DNA of 64,000 nucleotides from Alcaligenes ammonioxydans. GTDB taxonomy: Bacteria; Pseudomonadota; Gammaproteobacteria; Burkholderiales; Burkholderiaceae_B. Shown here in pieces: positions 1 through 7,919 of this stretch. Location: NCBI RefSeq assembly GCF_019343455.1, contig NZ_CP049362.1, positions 186,001 to 250,000 of the forward strand. Direction: 5' to 3'. The position numbers were made by a program, and so were the translations under genes. The number at the start of each line of letters is the position of its first letter. Within the stretch, counting starts at the first letter, position 1. The notes under the pieces were generated by a model, which was given only the letters and a program-made list of their open reading frames with translations, was not told where the DNA came from and ran no database searches.

Positions 1-519
1 GTGCAGTTGGGTAAGGGCGTGGCGGCTGGCGCCATGGCCGGTGCGACACTGGATGTGATGACTGGTGGCTTGAGTCTGGGAACGGGAACGGTTCTGGGCG
101 CACTGGCCGGCGGTTTGTGGCAAGGCGCGGACAAGTGGGGCCAGCGCTTGATGGGCAGGCTGCGAGGCGAGACCGAGTTAAGTGTGGATGACGCGGTGCT
201 GCGCCTGTTAGCGGTGCGCCAGCTCAGTTTGATTGCGGCTCTGGAGCGGCGCGGTCACGCGGCGCAAACGCCTATTCGGCTGGGCGAAATTGATGCTGAG
301 GATTTCGATCAGGCCTTGCAGCGGGAATTGAATGTCTGGCGTGCGCAAAGCCTGCCTGAGGAGTTGGCGCAGGCTCGGATTCATCCGACCTGGTCCGCCT
401 TGCGCAATGACTACGCGCCGGATTCGCGGCGTGAAGCCTGTGTGCAGAGCCTGGTCAAGCACTTGCTGGGAGCGCGCAATGCGCCAGGGGCCAGCTCGGT
501 TGGGCAGACACAGCGATAA
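1..519 (+). CDS. C-terminal part of a DUF3482 GTPase-family protein (5' end outside window)
   Basis: The reading frame is open from the first base and ends at 519, giving 172 codons. The GTG at position 1 is probably an internal valine. Residues 5-45 are rich in Gly and Ala and include a GxxxG-like stretch that could be membrane-associated. The rest is a charged helical tail. This pattern matches the C-terminal half of GTPase/DUF3482 proteins, whose N-terminal G domain would lie upstream of the window. That assignment rests on remembered family resemblance, because the nucleotide-binding motifs are not visible. The gene converges on the DUF488 gene with an 11-nt gap and no clear terminator. 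Confidence 0.6.
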   Translation: MQLGKGVAAGAMAGATLDVMTGGLSLGTGTVLGALAGGLWQGADKWGQRLMGRLRGETELSVDDAVLRLLAVRQLSLIAALERRGHAAQTPIRLGEIDAEDFDQALQRELNVWRAQSLPEELAQARIHPTWSALRNDYAPDSRREACVQSLVKHLLGARNAPGASSVGQTQR

Positions 520-530
520 CGCAGTCGGGT

Positions 531-974
531 TTATTCCTTTTCCTCGCGTGGCAAGTGGGCATAACAGACCGGCGAGCTGGGTTCCCTTGCGTCATGGATG
601 CGATCCTCGTTGGCCAATGCGTTGAGCACGGCCTGTTTTAGCACCGTCAAATACGAGGTGTGTGGGTCATGGGCGGCGCTTAGCAATTGCAGTTCGCCTT
701 TGCGGGCCAGCGTCATCAAGGGCAGCAAGGCGTCGGGGTCCTGCTCCAACTGTTGTTGATAGCGGCGCTGAAATTGCTCAGGGGAAATGTCGCCCTTATG
801 AAGACCCTTGCGCAACTCCGGTGTGGGGCTGGCTTCGTGCAGCCACTGGATATCGCCCAACGCTTCTTTGCGCAGGCCGCGTGGCCAGAGGCGGTCTGTC
901 AGGACACGGGCAGCCTTGCCGGAAGACGCATGGATGGCATCGTAAACGCGATTCAAGGTGATGATGTAAGGCAT
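531..974 (-). CDS. DUF488 family protein (YeaO-like)
   Basis: This 147-residue protein is full length for the DUF488/YeaO family. The family motif VLTDRLWPRG is near residue 25, followed by WLHEASPTPELRK, and a conserved LLSAAHDP segment lies near residue 100. It has no signal peptide or membrane segment and should be a small cytoplasmic protein. The biochemical role of the family is not established. A GGAG ribosome binding site precedes the ATG at 974. The gene is transcribed toward the upstream GTPase gene, and the nearest gene behind it, at 1462, is on the same strand 240 nt away, so it may have its own promoter. Confidence 0.8.
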   Translation of the reverse strand: MPYIITLNRVYDAIHASSGKAARVLTDRLWPRGLRKEALGDIQWLHEASPTPELRKGLHKGDISPEQFQRRYQQQLEQDPDALLPLMTLARKGELQLLSAAHDPHTSYLTVLKQAVLNALANEDRIHDAREPSSPVCYAHLPREEKE

Positions 975-1213
975 GACAGGCTCCGGGAACGTCGGGTGTC
1001 CTGGCGCTCAGTCGCGATGGCTGGTCGTTTTCTGCTTCTGTGCGTCGGGGCCGCCGCAGTAACAGGCGGCGGTGAATGCGGCTGCTAAAGGCAAGCAGCA
1101 AGCTGCAGCAGCTTCCCGGACTTGTGTAGCCCGTTTCCGTGCGAGGGTGAGGTTCAGGTCTCAACCACCTGGCCGTCAAGGCTGCTGCAGTGTTGGGGGG
1201 TACGTGTGGCGCT

Positions 1214-1462
1214 TTACGCCTTCTTACTGACCAGGCCGTAGATAAACAGGACGATGATGGCACCCACGATGGAACCGATCCAGCCAGCGCCTTCGCCGGG
1301 GACGTACCAGCCCATGGCTTGACCCAGATAGCCGGCTACAAATGCGCCGACAATCCCCAGGATGGACGTCATTATCCATCCCATCTTCTGGTCGCCAGGC
1401 ATGATCGCCCGCGCCAGCAAACCTACGATAAAGCCCACAACAATCATGGAGATAATACCCAT
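1214..1462 (-). CDS. GlsB/YeaQ/YmgE family stress-response membrane protein
   Basis: An 82-residue, very hydrophobic protein with three predicted membrane segments (about residues 4-22, 30-50 and 57-77). The Gly-rich features typical of the transglycosylase-associated (Tgly/YeaQ) family are present: IVVGFIVGLLARAIMPG at the N-terminus and IGSIVGAIIVLFIYG at the C-terminus. These small inner-membrane proteins are usually induced by general stress, and their molecular function is unknown. AGGAG sits at good spacing before the ATG at 1462. It looks monocistronic. Confidence 0.88.
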   Translation of the reverse strand: MGIISMIVVGFIVGLLARAIMPGDQKMGWIMTSILGIVGAFVAGYLGQAMGWYVPGEGAGWIGSIVGAIIVLFIYGLVSKKA

Positions 1463-1811
1463 CGTTCTACTCCTGTTCTGTGTTTGCCGGTCATAGGTTC
1501 AGACCGCTGGGTCTATCTTAGGTAGGGAGTTTTTGCACGTCTATCGTTTTGCGTATCTGAAACCGTTAAAAACGTCAGGCTTTGTAAATGGATGATCCTT
1601 ATCCGGGCTGCTGCTAGTGTGCGAATGTCGCGCAGCCTTGCGAAGAACCGGCTATTTCCCTTTGCCCGTGACTCTGGCTGTCGGTGGGCTTTCACCGGAA
1701 TTTTGCGCGGACAGCGCTACGATGGGGTAAAGCGAGAGGTGTGCGCTGTCACTGAGGGGGGGCCTGAGCCTGCCCGTTCTTGTTTAACCTGCCTTGTTTG
1801 AGGGTGTGCTG
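1463..1811. other. Intergenic region between divergent genes
   Basis: About 350 nt between the minus-strand stress protein and plus-strand thpR, so it must hold both promoters. Short open frames at 1513-1695 and 1592-1801 lack ribosome binding sites and family resemblance, and I do not accept them as genes. I see no repeat, tRNA or convincing operator here. Confidence 0.5.
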
Positions 1812-2411
1812 ATGACGATTCCCTTGCCCATTCTGGACCTGAAGCAGTGCGATGCCGAACACGCTATGCGTGCGTTCATCGGCTGGTGGCCCGATGCGCA
1901 AACCCGGGCCTGGCTGGCCGAACAGGCCCGTCAGGCCCAGGCCCTGTATGGTGGACGGATGATGCAGTCTGATCACTTTCACTTAACCCTGGCTTTTCTC
2001 GATAGCAGCCCCGTGTCGGCGCTGCAGTCCTTGGCGACACGAATGGCTGGATGGACGGTGCCGGATATCAAGCTGGATCTGACCGTACGGGATGTGTTTG
2101 AAAAGCCCAGGGTGGTGTGGGCCGGTCCTGACGACTCGCAAAAGCAGGCTCTGGATGCCCTGCAACAGTGGCATGAGGCAATCTGGTCCAGCTTGACCGG
2201 GCTGGGCTGGACACAGCCTCCGCGCCCTTTTCGACCGCACGTGTCCTTGCTGCGGCATGCGCAGATTGTGGCGGGCCGAGCGCATGGCCATAGGTTGTCG
2301 CCCCAGGCTTTTGTCGGTGATGGTGCTGGCTTGATTGTGTCCGTTCCCTGTGAACAGCGGAGCCAATATCATCTTGCCGCCATGATGGGCTCAGAAAGGA
2401 CAGGTGCATGA
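1812..2411 (+). CDS. thpR: RNA 2',3'-cyclic phosphodiesterase (2'-5' RNA ligase family)
   Basis: A 199-residue member of the 2H phosphoesterase superfamily. Both H-x-T/S-L catalytic motifs are present: HLTLAF near residue 56 and HVSLLR near residue 145. The N-terminus, with RAFIGWWPD, is typical of ThpR. The family opens 2',3'-cyclic phosphates on RNA ends and can ligate tRNA halves in vitro; the physiological substrate is uncertain. ATG 1812 was chosen over the in-frame TTG at 1794 because GAGGG lies 7 nt upstream of it. The stop overlaps the start of the following LysR gene by 4 nt (ATGA), so the two are probably co-translated. Confidence 0.85.
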   Translation: MTIPLPILDLKQCDAEHAMRAFIGWWPDAQTRAWLAEQARQAQALYGGRMMQSDHFHLTLAFLDSSPVSALQSLATRMAGWTVPDIKLDLTVRDVFEKPRVVWAGPDDSQKQALDALQQWHEAIWSSLTGLGWTQPPRPFRPHVSLLRHAQIVAGRAHGHRLSPQAFVGDGAGLIVSVPCEQRSQYHLAAMMGSERTGA

Positions 2412-3346
2412 ATATTCGTTTTTTGGAAACTTTCATCTGGATTGCTCGCTTGGGCAGTTTTCGGGCGGCCGCGAACAAGCAGCATTTGACGCAGGCTGCG
2501 GTGTCGGGACGGATTGCAGCCCTGGAGAGCGAGTTTCAGAAAACCCTGTTTGAGCGCGGTCATCGGGATTTGCGTTTGACTCCCGCCGGGCGAAAACTGA
2601 TGCAGTACGCCGAGCAGATGCTGGGCATGGAGCACGATCTGCGCGAGGCCCTGGCAGGTTCCAGCCGCTTGAGCGGCCGTGTGCGTCTGGGGGTGGTCGA
2701 GTCCATTGTGCATACCTGGTTCAAGGACCTGATTCGCCAATTGCATGCCCTGTATCCCGAACTGGAAATTGAGCTGACTGCTGAATCCACGTTGCGCCTT
2801 CATGACCTGCTCAAACGCGGAACGATTGATGTGGCCTTGCAGACCGATCCCATCATGGGCGATGGCATACGCAATCTGCCCATGGGGTCGATGCGTATGG
2901 GCTGGGTGTGCATGGCCGATGAGAGCATGCCGGTCCGTAGTGGCTTGCAGGAGTTGGTCCAACGCTGGCCCTTGGTCACCTTCCCTCGCGGCTCGCAGCC
3001 CCATCTGGCCTTGGTGCAGTTGCTTGACCCCTTGCCGGTAGATCAGGCCCGGATTCATTATGTATCTTCCATTGCCGCCAGCATGCAACTGATCGAGGCA
3101 CAACCCAGTATTGCGACCTTGCCCCTGGCGGCGGTCAGTCGTCAGCTCAACAGTGGGCTGTATCAGGAAATCGTCTGTGAGCATGCCTTGCCGGACTTGC
3201 GTCTGGTGGCCAGTTGGCGACCCGATCCCTTGACGCAAACGGCTCAGGCCGTCATTGGGGTAGCGCTGGAGCGCATGCATCATTTTGCTGCCGAGCATCC
3301 AGGTCTGGCTTTACCCCCGCCAGACACGCGTGTTTTTGCCATCTAG
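2408..3346 (+). CDS. LysR family transcriptional regulator
   Basis: This 312-residue protein has an N-terminal winged helix-turn-helix (residues 1-60, including GSFRAAANKQHLTQAAVSGRI) and a LysR substrate-binding domain (about 90-295). Both length and layout are normal for the family. It starts inside the thpR stop codon and is followed by 197 nt and then the DABB/TRAP/PAL-like operon on the same strand. That position suggests it controls the operon and senses its substrate, which is an inference. No clear T-N11-A dyad was found in the 3347-3543 gap. Confidence 0.9.
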   Translation: MNIRFLETFIWIARLGSFRAAANKQHLTQAAVSGRIAALESEFQKTLFERGHRDLRLTPAGRKLMQYAEQMLGMEHDLREALAGSSRLSGRVRLGVVESIVHTWFKDLIRQLHALYPELEIELTAESTLRLHDLLKRGTIDVALQTDPIMGDGIRNLPMGSMRMGWVCMADESMPVRSGLQELVQRWPLVTFPRGSQPHLALVQLLDPLPVDQARIHYVSSIAASMQLIEAQPSIATLPLAAVSRQLNSGLYQEIVCEHALPDLRLVASWRPDPLTQTAQAVIGVALERMHHFAAEHPGLALPPPDTRVFAI

Positions 3347-3543
3347 CCTTTGAGGGTTTTCCCCTTGCCCGTACAGGTGTACGACCGCCGCGCTTGCTTG
3401 ATAAGCTATATCTCGCGCCATTCGCTAGAACTGATCGCTTTTTCCGATTGCTCCAGGTTGAAATAAACCGTTTGGTCTCTGCCCGGCAGCCGTTGGACAC
3501 TCCCACAAAGCGTGTGCAATGACTTTGATTCGGGAGGGCTGTC

Positions 3544-4218
3544 GTGTCTGCTATTTTTCGTACGGATCGTGATGCGCCGGGGGAGTTGTTCATCTGGACA
3601 GATATCGCCCCGGAACATGAGCGGGATTTCAATCAATGGTATGAGCGCGAGCACATGGCCGAGCGTGCGGCCATACCGGGCTTTCAATGGTCGCGACGTT
3701 ATGTGCGTCAAGGGGTCGGGCGCAAGTATCTGGCCCTGTATCGCACCGAGTCCCTGCGGGTCTTTGGTACCCCCGAATATCGAAAAGCATTTGAGCAGCA
3801 GACAGACTGGTCCAATATCAACTTTGCGCGCATGAGCAATACCCAGCGCCGCGTGATGGCGGTGAGCGTGCTGGGCGGGGCCGGTACGGGCTCACATGTT
3901 TTGCTGGTGCGTCTGCCTGAACGTGCGCATCAGCAAAGCCTGGCCCGTCACAGTGCGGCCTATCTGGAACAGGTGGATGGTTTGGTGGCCTTGCGTGTGC
4001 TCACGCCTGATCCCGAGCTCTCGACCCCCCTGCCGTCCGAAGATACGCAGCAGCGTCGTTTGGACCCGTATCTGGTGGCGGATCTGACCACCCCGGAGGC
4101 TGCGCATGTCTTGGCCGCCCGCTTGCAGCAGGATCTGGGCGTGGCAACGAACGATGTATCCGAGTTTTCTTTGTTGTGGGATCTGCAGTCACGGGATCTG
4201 AATGCGAGCCGTTCATAA
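3544..4218 (+). CDS. Tandem dimeric alpha/beta-barrel (EthD/DUF4286-like) protein, function unknown
   Basis: This 224-residue soluble protein looks like two dimeric alpha/beta-barrel halves. Residues 12-90 contain DFNQWYEREHMAERAAIPGF, the hallmark 'W-Y-x-x-H' layout of EthD-like domains. Residues 118-205 form a weaker second copy. It starts at GTG 3544, behind a strong GGGAGGG site. It is the first gene of an operon with TRAP genes (37 nt before dctP), so it probably acts on the imported compound or an early product. DABB proteins are often isomerases, lyases or decarboxylases with little sequence signature, so no reaction can be assigned. Confidence 0.6.
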   Translation: MSAIFRTDRDAPGELFIWTDIAPEHERDFNQWYEREHMAERAAIPGFQWSRRYVRQGVGRKYLALYRTESLRVFGTPEYRKAFEQQTDWSNINFARMSNTQRRVMAVSVLGGAGTGSHVLLVRLPERAHQQSLARHSAAYLEQVDGLVALRVLTPDPELSTPLPSEDTQQRRLDPYLVADLTTPEAAHVLAARLQQDLGVATNDVSEFSLLWDLQSRDLNASRS

Positions 4219-4255
4219 GACGGCTATCACCTCAATTCTTGGGAGAAGCGACATC

Positions 4256-5224
4256 ATGATTAAAAAATTACTTTCCATGGCTTGCGTACTGGCGTTGGCA
4301 GGGACCGCGCAGGCGGCCACCAACTGGAACATGAGCACCGAGCAGCCTGACAACAACTTTCTGACACAGAATGCGCGTGAGTTCGCGGCCGATATCAAAG
4401 CGGCGACCAATGGCGAGTTGAATATCAATGTGCAATCGAACTCGGTGCTGCTCAAGCGTCCCGAGGTCAAGCGTGGCGTTCAGCAAGGTGTGGTGCAGGC
4501 CGGGGAGATGCTGGTGGCGGCCATCGGCAACGAAGATCCTTTGTTTGAAGTCGACAGCGTGCCTTTCCTGGCCTCATCCTTTGACCAGTCGGAAAAGCTG
4601 TGGAAAGCCACCCGTCCGTTTCTGGCCGAGCGCCTGGACAAGCAAGGCATCGTGCTGGTCTATGGCTCCCCCTGGCCTCCACAAGGCATTTACACCAAAC
4701 AACCGGTGGAGCAGCTCTCGGATCTGGCTGGCGTCCGTTTCCGTGCCTACAGTCCGGCCACCAGTCGCCTGGTTTCCTTGATGGGGGCGGTGCCCACCAC
4801 CGTGCAAACACCTGAGGTGCCACAGGCGTTTTCTACCGGCATTATTGATGCCATGCTGACCTCGCCGGCCACGGGCGTGGATTCACAGGCCTGGGACTAC
4901 GTGAAGTATTACTACGACGCGCAGGTGTTCATTCCGCAAAGCTTTGTGATTGTGAATAAGCGCGCGTTCCAACGCCTGCCCGAGAACGTGCAAAAAGCCG
5001 TGCTGGAAGCTGGGGAACGGGCTGAGCAGCGTGGCTGGGCGATGTCGCGTGAACAGACGTCCAAGCTGACCCAGACCATGGCCGATAAAGGCATGGTGGT
5101 CGGCCCGCTCAGCGACAAGCTGGCTGCGCAGTTGCAGGCTATCGGCCAGACCATGACCGAAGAATGGCTGAAGAAAGCAGGGGCCGACGGCCAGAAGCTG
5201 CTTGATACTTACCGTCAGCCCTAA
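4256..5224 (+). CDS. TRAP transporter solute receptor (DctP family)
   Basis: This 322-residue periplasmic protein has a clear signal peptide (K-K-x-L-hydrophobic, cleavage after AQA near residue 20). The body carries DctP-type features, including the receptor strand GVRFRAYSPATSRLVSLMGAVPTT around residues 160-183 that contains the carboxylate-binding Arg. ATG 4256 follows GGGAGAA; the longer in-frame start at 4202 lies inside the preceding gene and would spoil the signal peptide. It delivers an organic acid, or another carboxylate, to the DctQM permease encoded directly downstream. Ligand identity cannot be read from sequence. Confidence 0.9.
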   Translation: MIKKLLSMACVLALAGTAQAATNWNMSTEQPDNNFLTQNAREFAADIKAATNGELNINVQSNSVLLKRPEVKRGVQQGVVQAGEMLVAAIGNEDPLFEVDSVPFLASSFDQSEKLWKATRPFLAERLDKQGIVLVYGSPWPPQGIYTKQPVEQLSDLAGVRFRAYSPATSRLVSLMGAVPTTVQTPEVPQAFSTGIIDAMLTSPATGVDSQAWDYVKYYYDAQVFIPQSFVIVNKRAFQRLPENVQKAVLEAGERAEQRGWAMSREQTSKLTQTMADKGMVVGPLSDKLAAQLQAIGQTMTEEWLKKAGADGQKLLDTYRQP

Positions 5225-5239
5225 ATCAGGAGTGCGTCC

Positions 5240-5731
5240 ATGATTGTGCTGGAGCGTATGGCCAGAGTATGCGGCGCACTGGCCGCACTCTTTCTTTGCC
5301 TGATCGGGGTAGTGGTGACGGCGCAGATTGTGGCGCGCCTGTTCTCCATGCAAATACCGGCGTCGGACGACTTCGCAGGATGGTTTATGGCAGCGTCGAT
5401 TTTTCTGGCGCTGCCCTACGCCATGCTGCAGGGCGATCATATCCGCGTCTCTTTGTTGTTGCAGGTGATCCCCGAGCACCTCAGGCGCCCTTACGAATTG
5501 TTGGCCACGCTGATTGGGCTGTTGCTGGCCGCCTGGTGTACCTGGGAGACGGCCCATTTTGTGTATGAGTCCTTTGTGTACAAGGAAGTCGCTCAGGGCA
5601 TGGTCGCGGTGCCCCTGTGGATTCCCCAGCTGGGTATGCCTGTTGGTTTGGGTCTGCTGACCCTGATGTTGTTGCGGCGTCTGCTGCGTGTGGTTCAGGG
5701 CCAAGAATTGGAGGCAACGGAACATGGCTGA
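5240..5731 (+). CDS. TRAP transporter small permease (DctQ family)
   Basis: A 163-residue inner-membrane protein with four predicted helices (about 10-32, 48-66, 88-108 and 128-148). The motif DDFAGWFMAASIFLALPYA in the second helix region is typical of the DctQ family. It begins 15 nt after the receptor gene and overlaps the large permease by 8 nt, so the three TRAP subunits are translationally linked. Its family role is to stabilise and assist the ion-coupled large subunit. Confidence 0.9.
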   Translation: MIVLERMARVCGALAALFLCLIGVVVTAQIVARLFSMQIPASDDFAGWFMAASIFLALPYAMLQGDHIRVSLLLQVIPEHLRRPYELLATLIGLLLAAWCTWETAHFVYESFVYKEVAQGMVAVPLWIPQLGMPVGLGLLTLMLLRRLLRVVQGQELEATEHG

Positions 5732-7019
5732 TTTATCTCAGGCAATCGTCTTGTTTGTGGCTCTGCTTGCCTTGCTGGCCAGTGGCGTGTGGGTGGCGCT
5801 GGTCCTGATCGCTTGCGGTATCTTGTCTATTTTTTTGTATGCGGATGCACCGGCGGGCATTATTTTTGCCACCAAAGCCTGGGACTCCTCGGCCAGTTGG
5901 GCTCTGACGGCCCTGCCCTTGTTTATCTGGATGGGGGAGATTCTGTATCGGACCCGGCTGGCGGAAGATATGTTCAGCGGGCTGGGGCCGTGGGTGCAGC
6001 GTTTGCCGGGTCGTCTGGTTCATGTCAATACCTTGGGTTGCGGCATTTTCGCGGCAGTCAGTGGTTCCTCGGCCGCCACGGCTGCCACCATTGGCCGCAT
6101 CTCCTTGCCCGAGCTTAAAGCACGAGGCTATGACGACAGCATCAGTATCGGCTCACTGGCCGGCGCCGGTACCCTGGGCCTGCTGATTCCCCCCTCGATC
6201 GTGATGATTGTGTACGCCGTGGCCGCTCAGGTTTCCATCATCCGCCTGTTTGTGGCCGGGGTATTGCCCGGTATCTTGTTGATGTGCCTGTTTTCGGCCT
6301 ACATCGCAATCTGGTCCATACGTCATCCGGATCGGGTGCCGGCGGCAACCGAGCAATTAAGCCTGGGTGAGAAAGTACGGCGCCTGCGTCTGCTCTTGCC
6401 GGTGGTCTTGTTGATTGTGGCTGTGATCGGTTCAATTTACGGTGGTATTGCAACGGCCACGGAAGCGGCTGTGCTCGGTGTCATTGGTTCCTTGCTTATT
6501 GCCGCGGTGGGGCGTTCCCTGAATTGGAAAACCTTTACGGCCAGCTTGTTAGGCGCTGCGCGCACCTCGTGCATGATCTCCTTTATTTTGATCGGGGCCG
6601 CCTACCTGACCAGCGCCATGAGCTTTACCGGCCTGCCTGCCAATCTGGCTGCCTGGATTGGTTCCTTGGGTTTGAGCCAATACGCCCTGATTGCCGTCTT
6701 GACGGTGTTTTTCGTCATTCTGGGCGCCTTTCTGGATGGCATTTCCATTGTGGTGCTGACCACGTCGGTCTTGTTGCCCGCTGTGATGGCGGCCGGTATC
6801 GACCCGATCTGGTTTGGCGTCTATCTGATTTTGACTGTGGAAATGGCCCAGATCACTCCGCCCATCGGTTTCAATCTGTTCGTGATTCAGGGGATTACCG
6901 GCCGTAACCTGTTTGAGCTGGTGCGCATGGCCTTCCCCTTTTTCTTGTTGCTGGTGCTGGCCACCGTATTGGTGACGATCTTCCCGCAAATCGTCATGGT
7001 CTTGCCTAACGCGATGTAA
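5724..7019 (+). CDS. TRAP transporter large permease (DctM family)
   Basis: A 431-residue polytopic membrane protein with roughly a dozen hydrophobic segments. The DctM signature GSSAATAATIG near residue 118 is present, and PPSIVMIVYA and ITPPIGFNLFV are the two re-entrant hairpin motifs of the family. It forms the Na+-coupled translocation channel. ATG 5724 overlaps the end of dctQ; the alternative start at 5688 would add 12 hydrophilic residues read out of dctQ. It is followed, after 11 nt, by the PAL-like gene. Confidence 0.92.
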   Translation: MADLSQAIVLFVALLALLASGVWVALVLIACGILSIFLYADAPAGIIFATKAWDSSASWALTALPLFIWMGEILYRTRLAEDMFSGLGPWVQRLPGRLVHVNTLGCGIFAAVSGSSAATAATIGRISLPELKARGYDDSISIGSLAGAGTLGLLIPPSIVMIVYAVAAQVSIIRLFVAGVLPGILLMCLFSAYIAIWSIRHPDRVPAATEQLSLGEKVRRLRLLLPVVLLIVAVIGSIYGGIATATEAAVLGVIGSLLIAAVGRSLNWKTFTASLLGAARTSCMISFILIGAAYLTSAMSFTGLPANLAAWIGSLGLSQYALIAVLTVFFVILGAFLDGISIVVLTTSVLLPAVMAAGIDPIWFGVYLILTVEMAQITPPIGFNLFVIQGITGRNLFELVRMAFPFFLLLVLATVLVTIFPQIVMVLPNAM

Positions 7020-7030
7020 AGGGGGGGGAG

Positions 7031-7855
7031 ATGACTATGGCTTATGTCAGCCTGGGAGCGCAACGCTATAAAGTGGAGCGCGCCTGGACGCAGGCCGATG
7101 TGGGCAGCATCACCAGCGTGGCGGTGCTCTCTGATGGGCGTATTGCGGCGTTGCTGCGCCGTCCGGCCAGTGTGCTGGTGCTCACTCCGGATGGACAGGT
7201 ATCGGCCCGCTGGCCATTGGACGATATGCTGTGCCCGCATCACATCAGCGCCCGTCCGCAGGGCGGCGTGTTGGTGACGGATGTCGATGGGCATCAGGTT
7301 GTTGCTCTGGACGGCCAGGGCCATGAGCAATGGCGGCTGGGCATGCCGGAGCAGCCGCGTTGGCAGGAACCGTTCAACCACCCCACCCATGCGATTGAAT
7401 GTGTAGGGGGAGGCTTGTGGGTAAGCGATGGCTATGGCAATACCGTGGTGCATCGCTTTGACCCGCAGCGTCAGTGGCTGGCTGCGCTGGGCGCGCCGGG
7501 CCCGGGGCCTTTGCAGTTCAGCACGCCACATATGCTGGCCGGCGCGGCGGACGGTTCGGTCTGGGTGGCTGACCGTGAAAACAATCGCGTCCAGCATCTG
7601 GATGTACAAGGTCGCTATCTGGGGGAACTGCGCCCCTTGTACAAGCCAATGGCCGTGGCCGTACAAACCGACGGTTCCGTTCTGGTCAGCGACCAGACCG
7701 CGAGCCTGTCACGGTTTGATCCGGATTCGGGCATCTTGCTGGGGCGTTGTCGGGTGCAGGGCGTGTATGGGCATGGTTTGACCACCGCGCTGGACGGACG
7801 GATTTATATAGCAGAAATGTTGCCTGATTGCCTGACTTGCTTACAGCCCGTTTAA
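7031..7855 (+). CDS. Beta-propeller protein resembling peptidyl-alpha-hydroxyglycine alpha-amidating lyase (PAL)
   Basis: This 274-residue soluble protein has no signal peptide and is built of NHL-like blades. It follows the PAL domain of peptide-amidating enzyme motif by motif: CPHHIS with LVTDVDGHQV (residues 68-90), FNHPTHA then WVSDGYGN (115-137), LQFSTPHML (161-169), WVADRENNRVQ (178-188) and GHGL with IYI (247-260). The three zinc histidines would be His70, His167 and His248, the catalytic Tyr would be Tyr135, and Arg182 matches the DREN arginine. PAL splits N-acyl-alpha-hydroxyglycines into an amide plus glyoxylate. Placement in a TRAP operon suggests an analogous cleavage of an imported compound; that is inference. 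Start could also be ATG 7037. Confidence 0.72.
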   Translation: MTMAYVSLGAQRYKVERAWTQADVGSITSVAVLSDGRIAALLRRPASVLVLTPDGQVSARWPLDDMLCPHHISARPQGGVLVTDVDGHQVVALDGQGHEQWRLGMPEQPRWQEPFNHPTHAIECVGGGLWVSDGYGNTVVHRFDPQRQWLAALGAPGPGPLQFSTPHMLAGAADGSVWVADRENNRVQHLDVQGRYLGELRPLYKPMAVAVQTDGSVLVSDQTASLSRFDPDSGILLGRCRVQGVYGHGLTTALDGRIYIAEMLPDCLTCLQPV

Positions 7856-7919
7856 TTATCCACAAAGCATGAAAAAGTAGTTGGCGCTATGGAAGCGGTC
7901 AGCGCAAATCCATTAGACT

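Noticed and set aside
1592..1801. 69-codon frame before thpR
   Set aside because: No ribosome binding site or homology; it occupies the promoter region.
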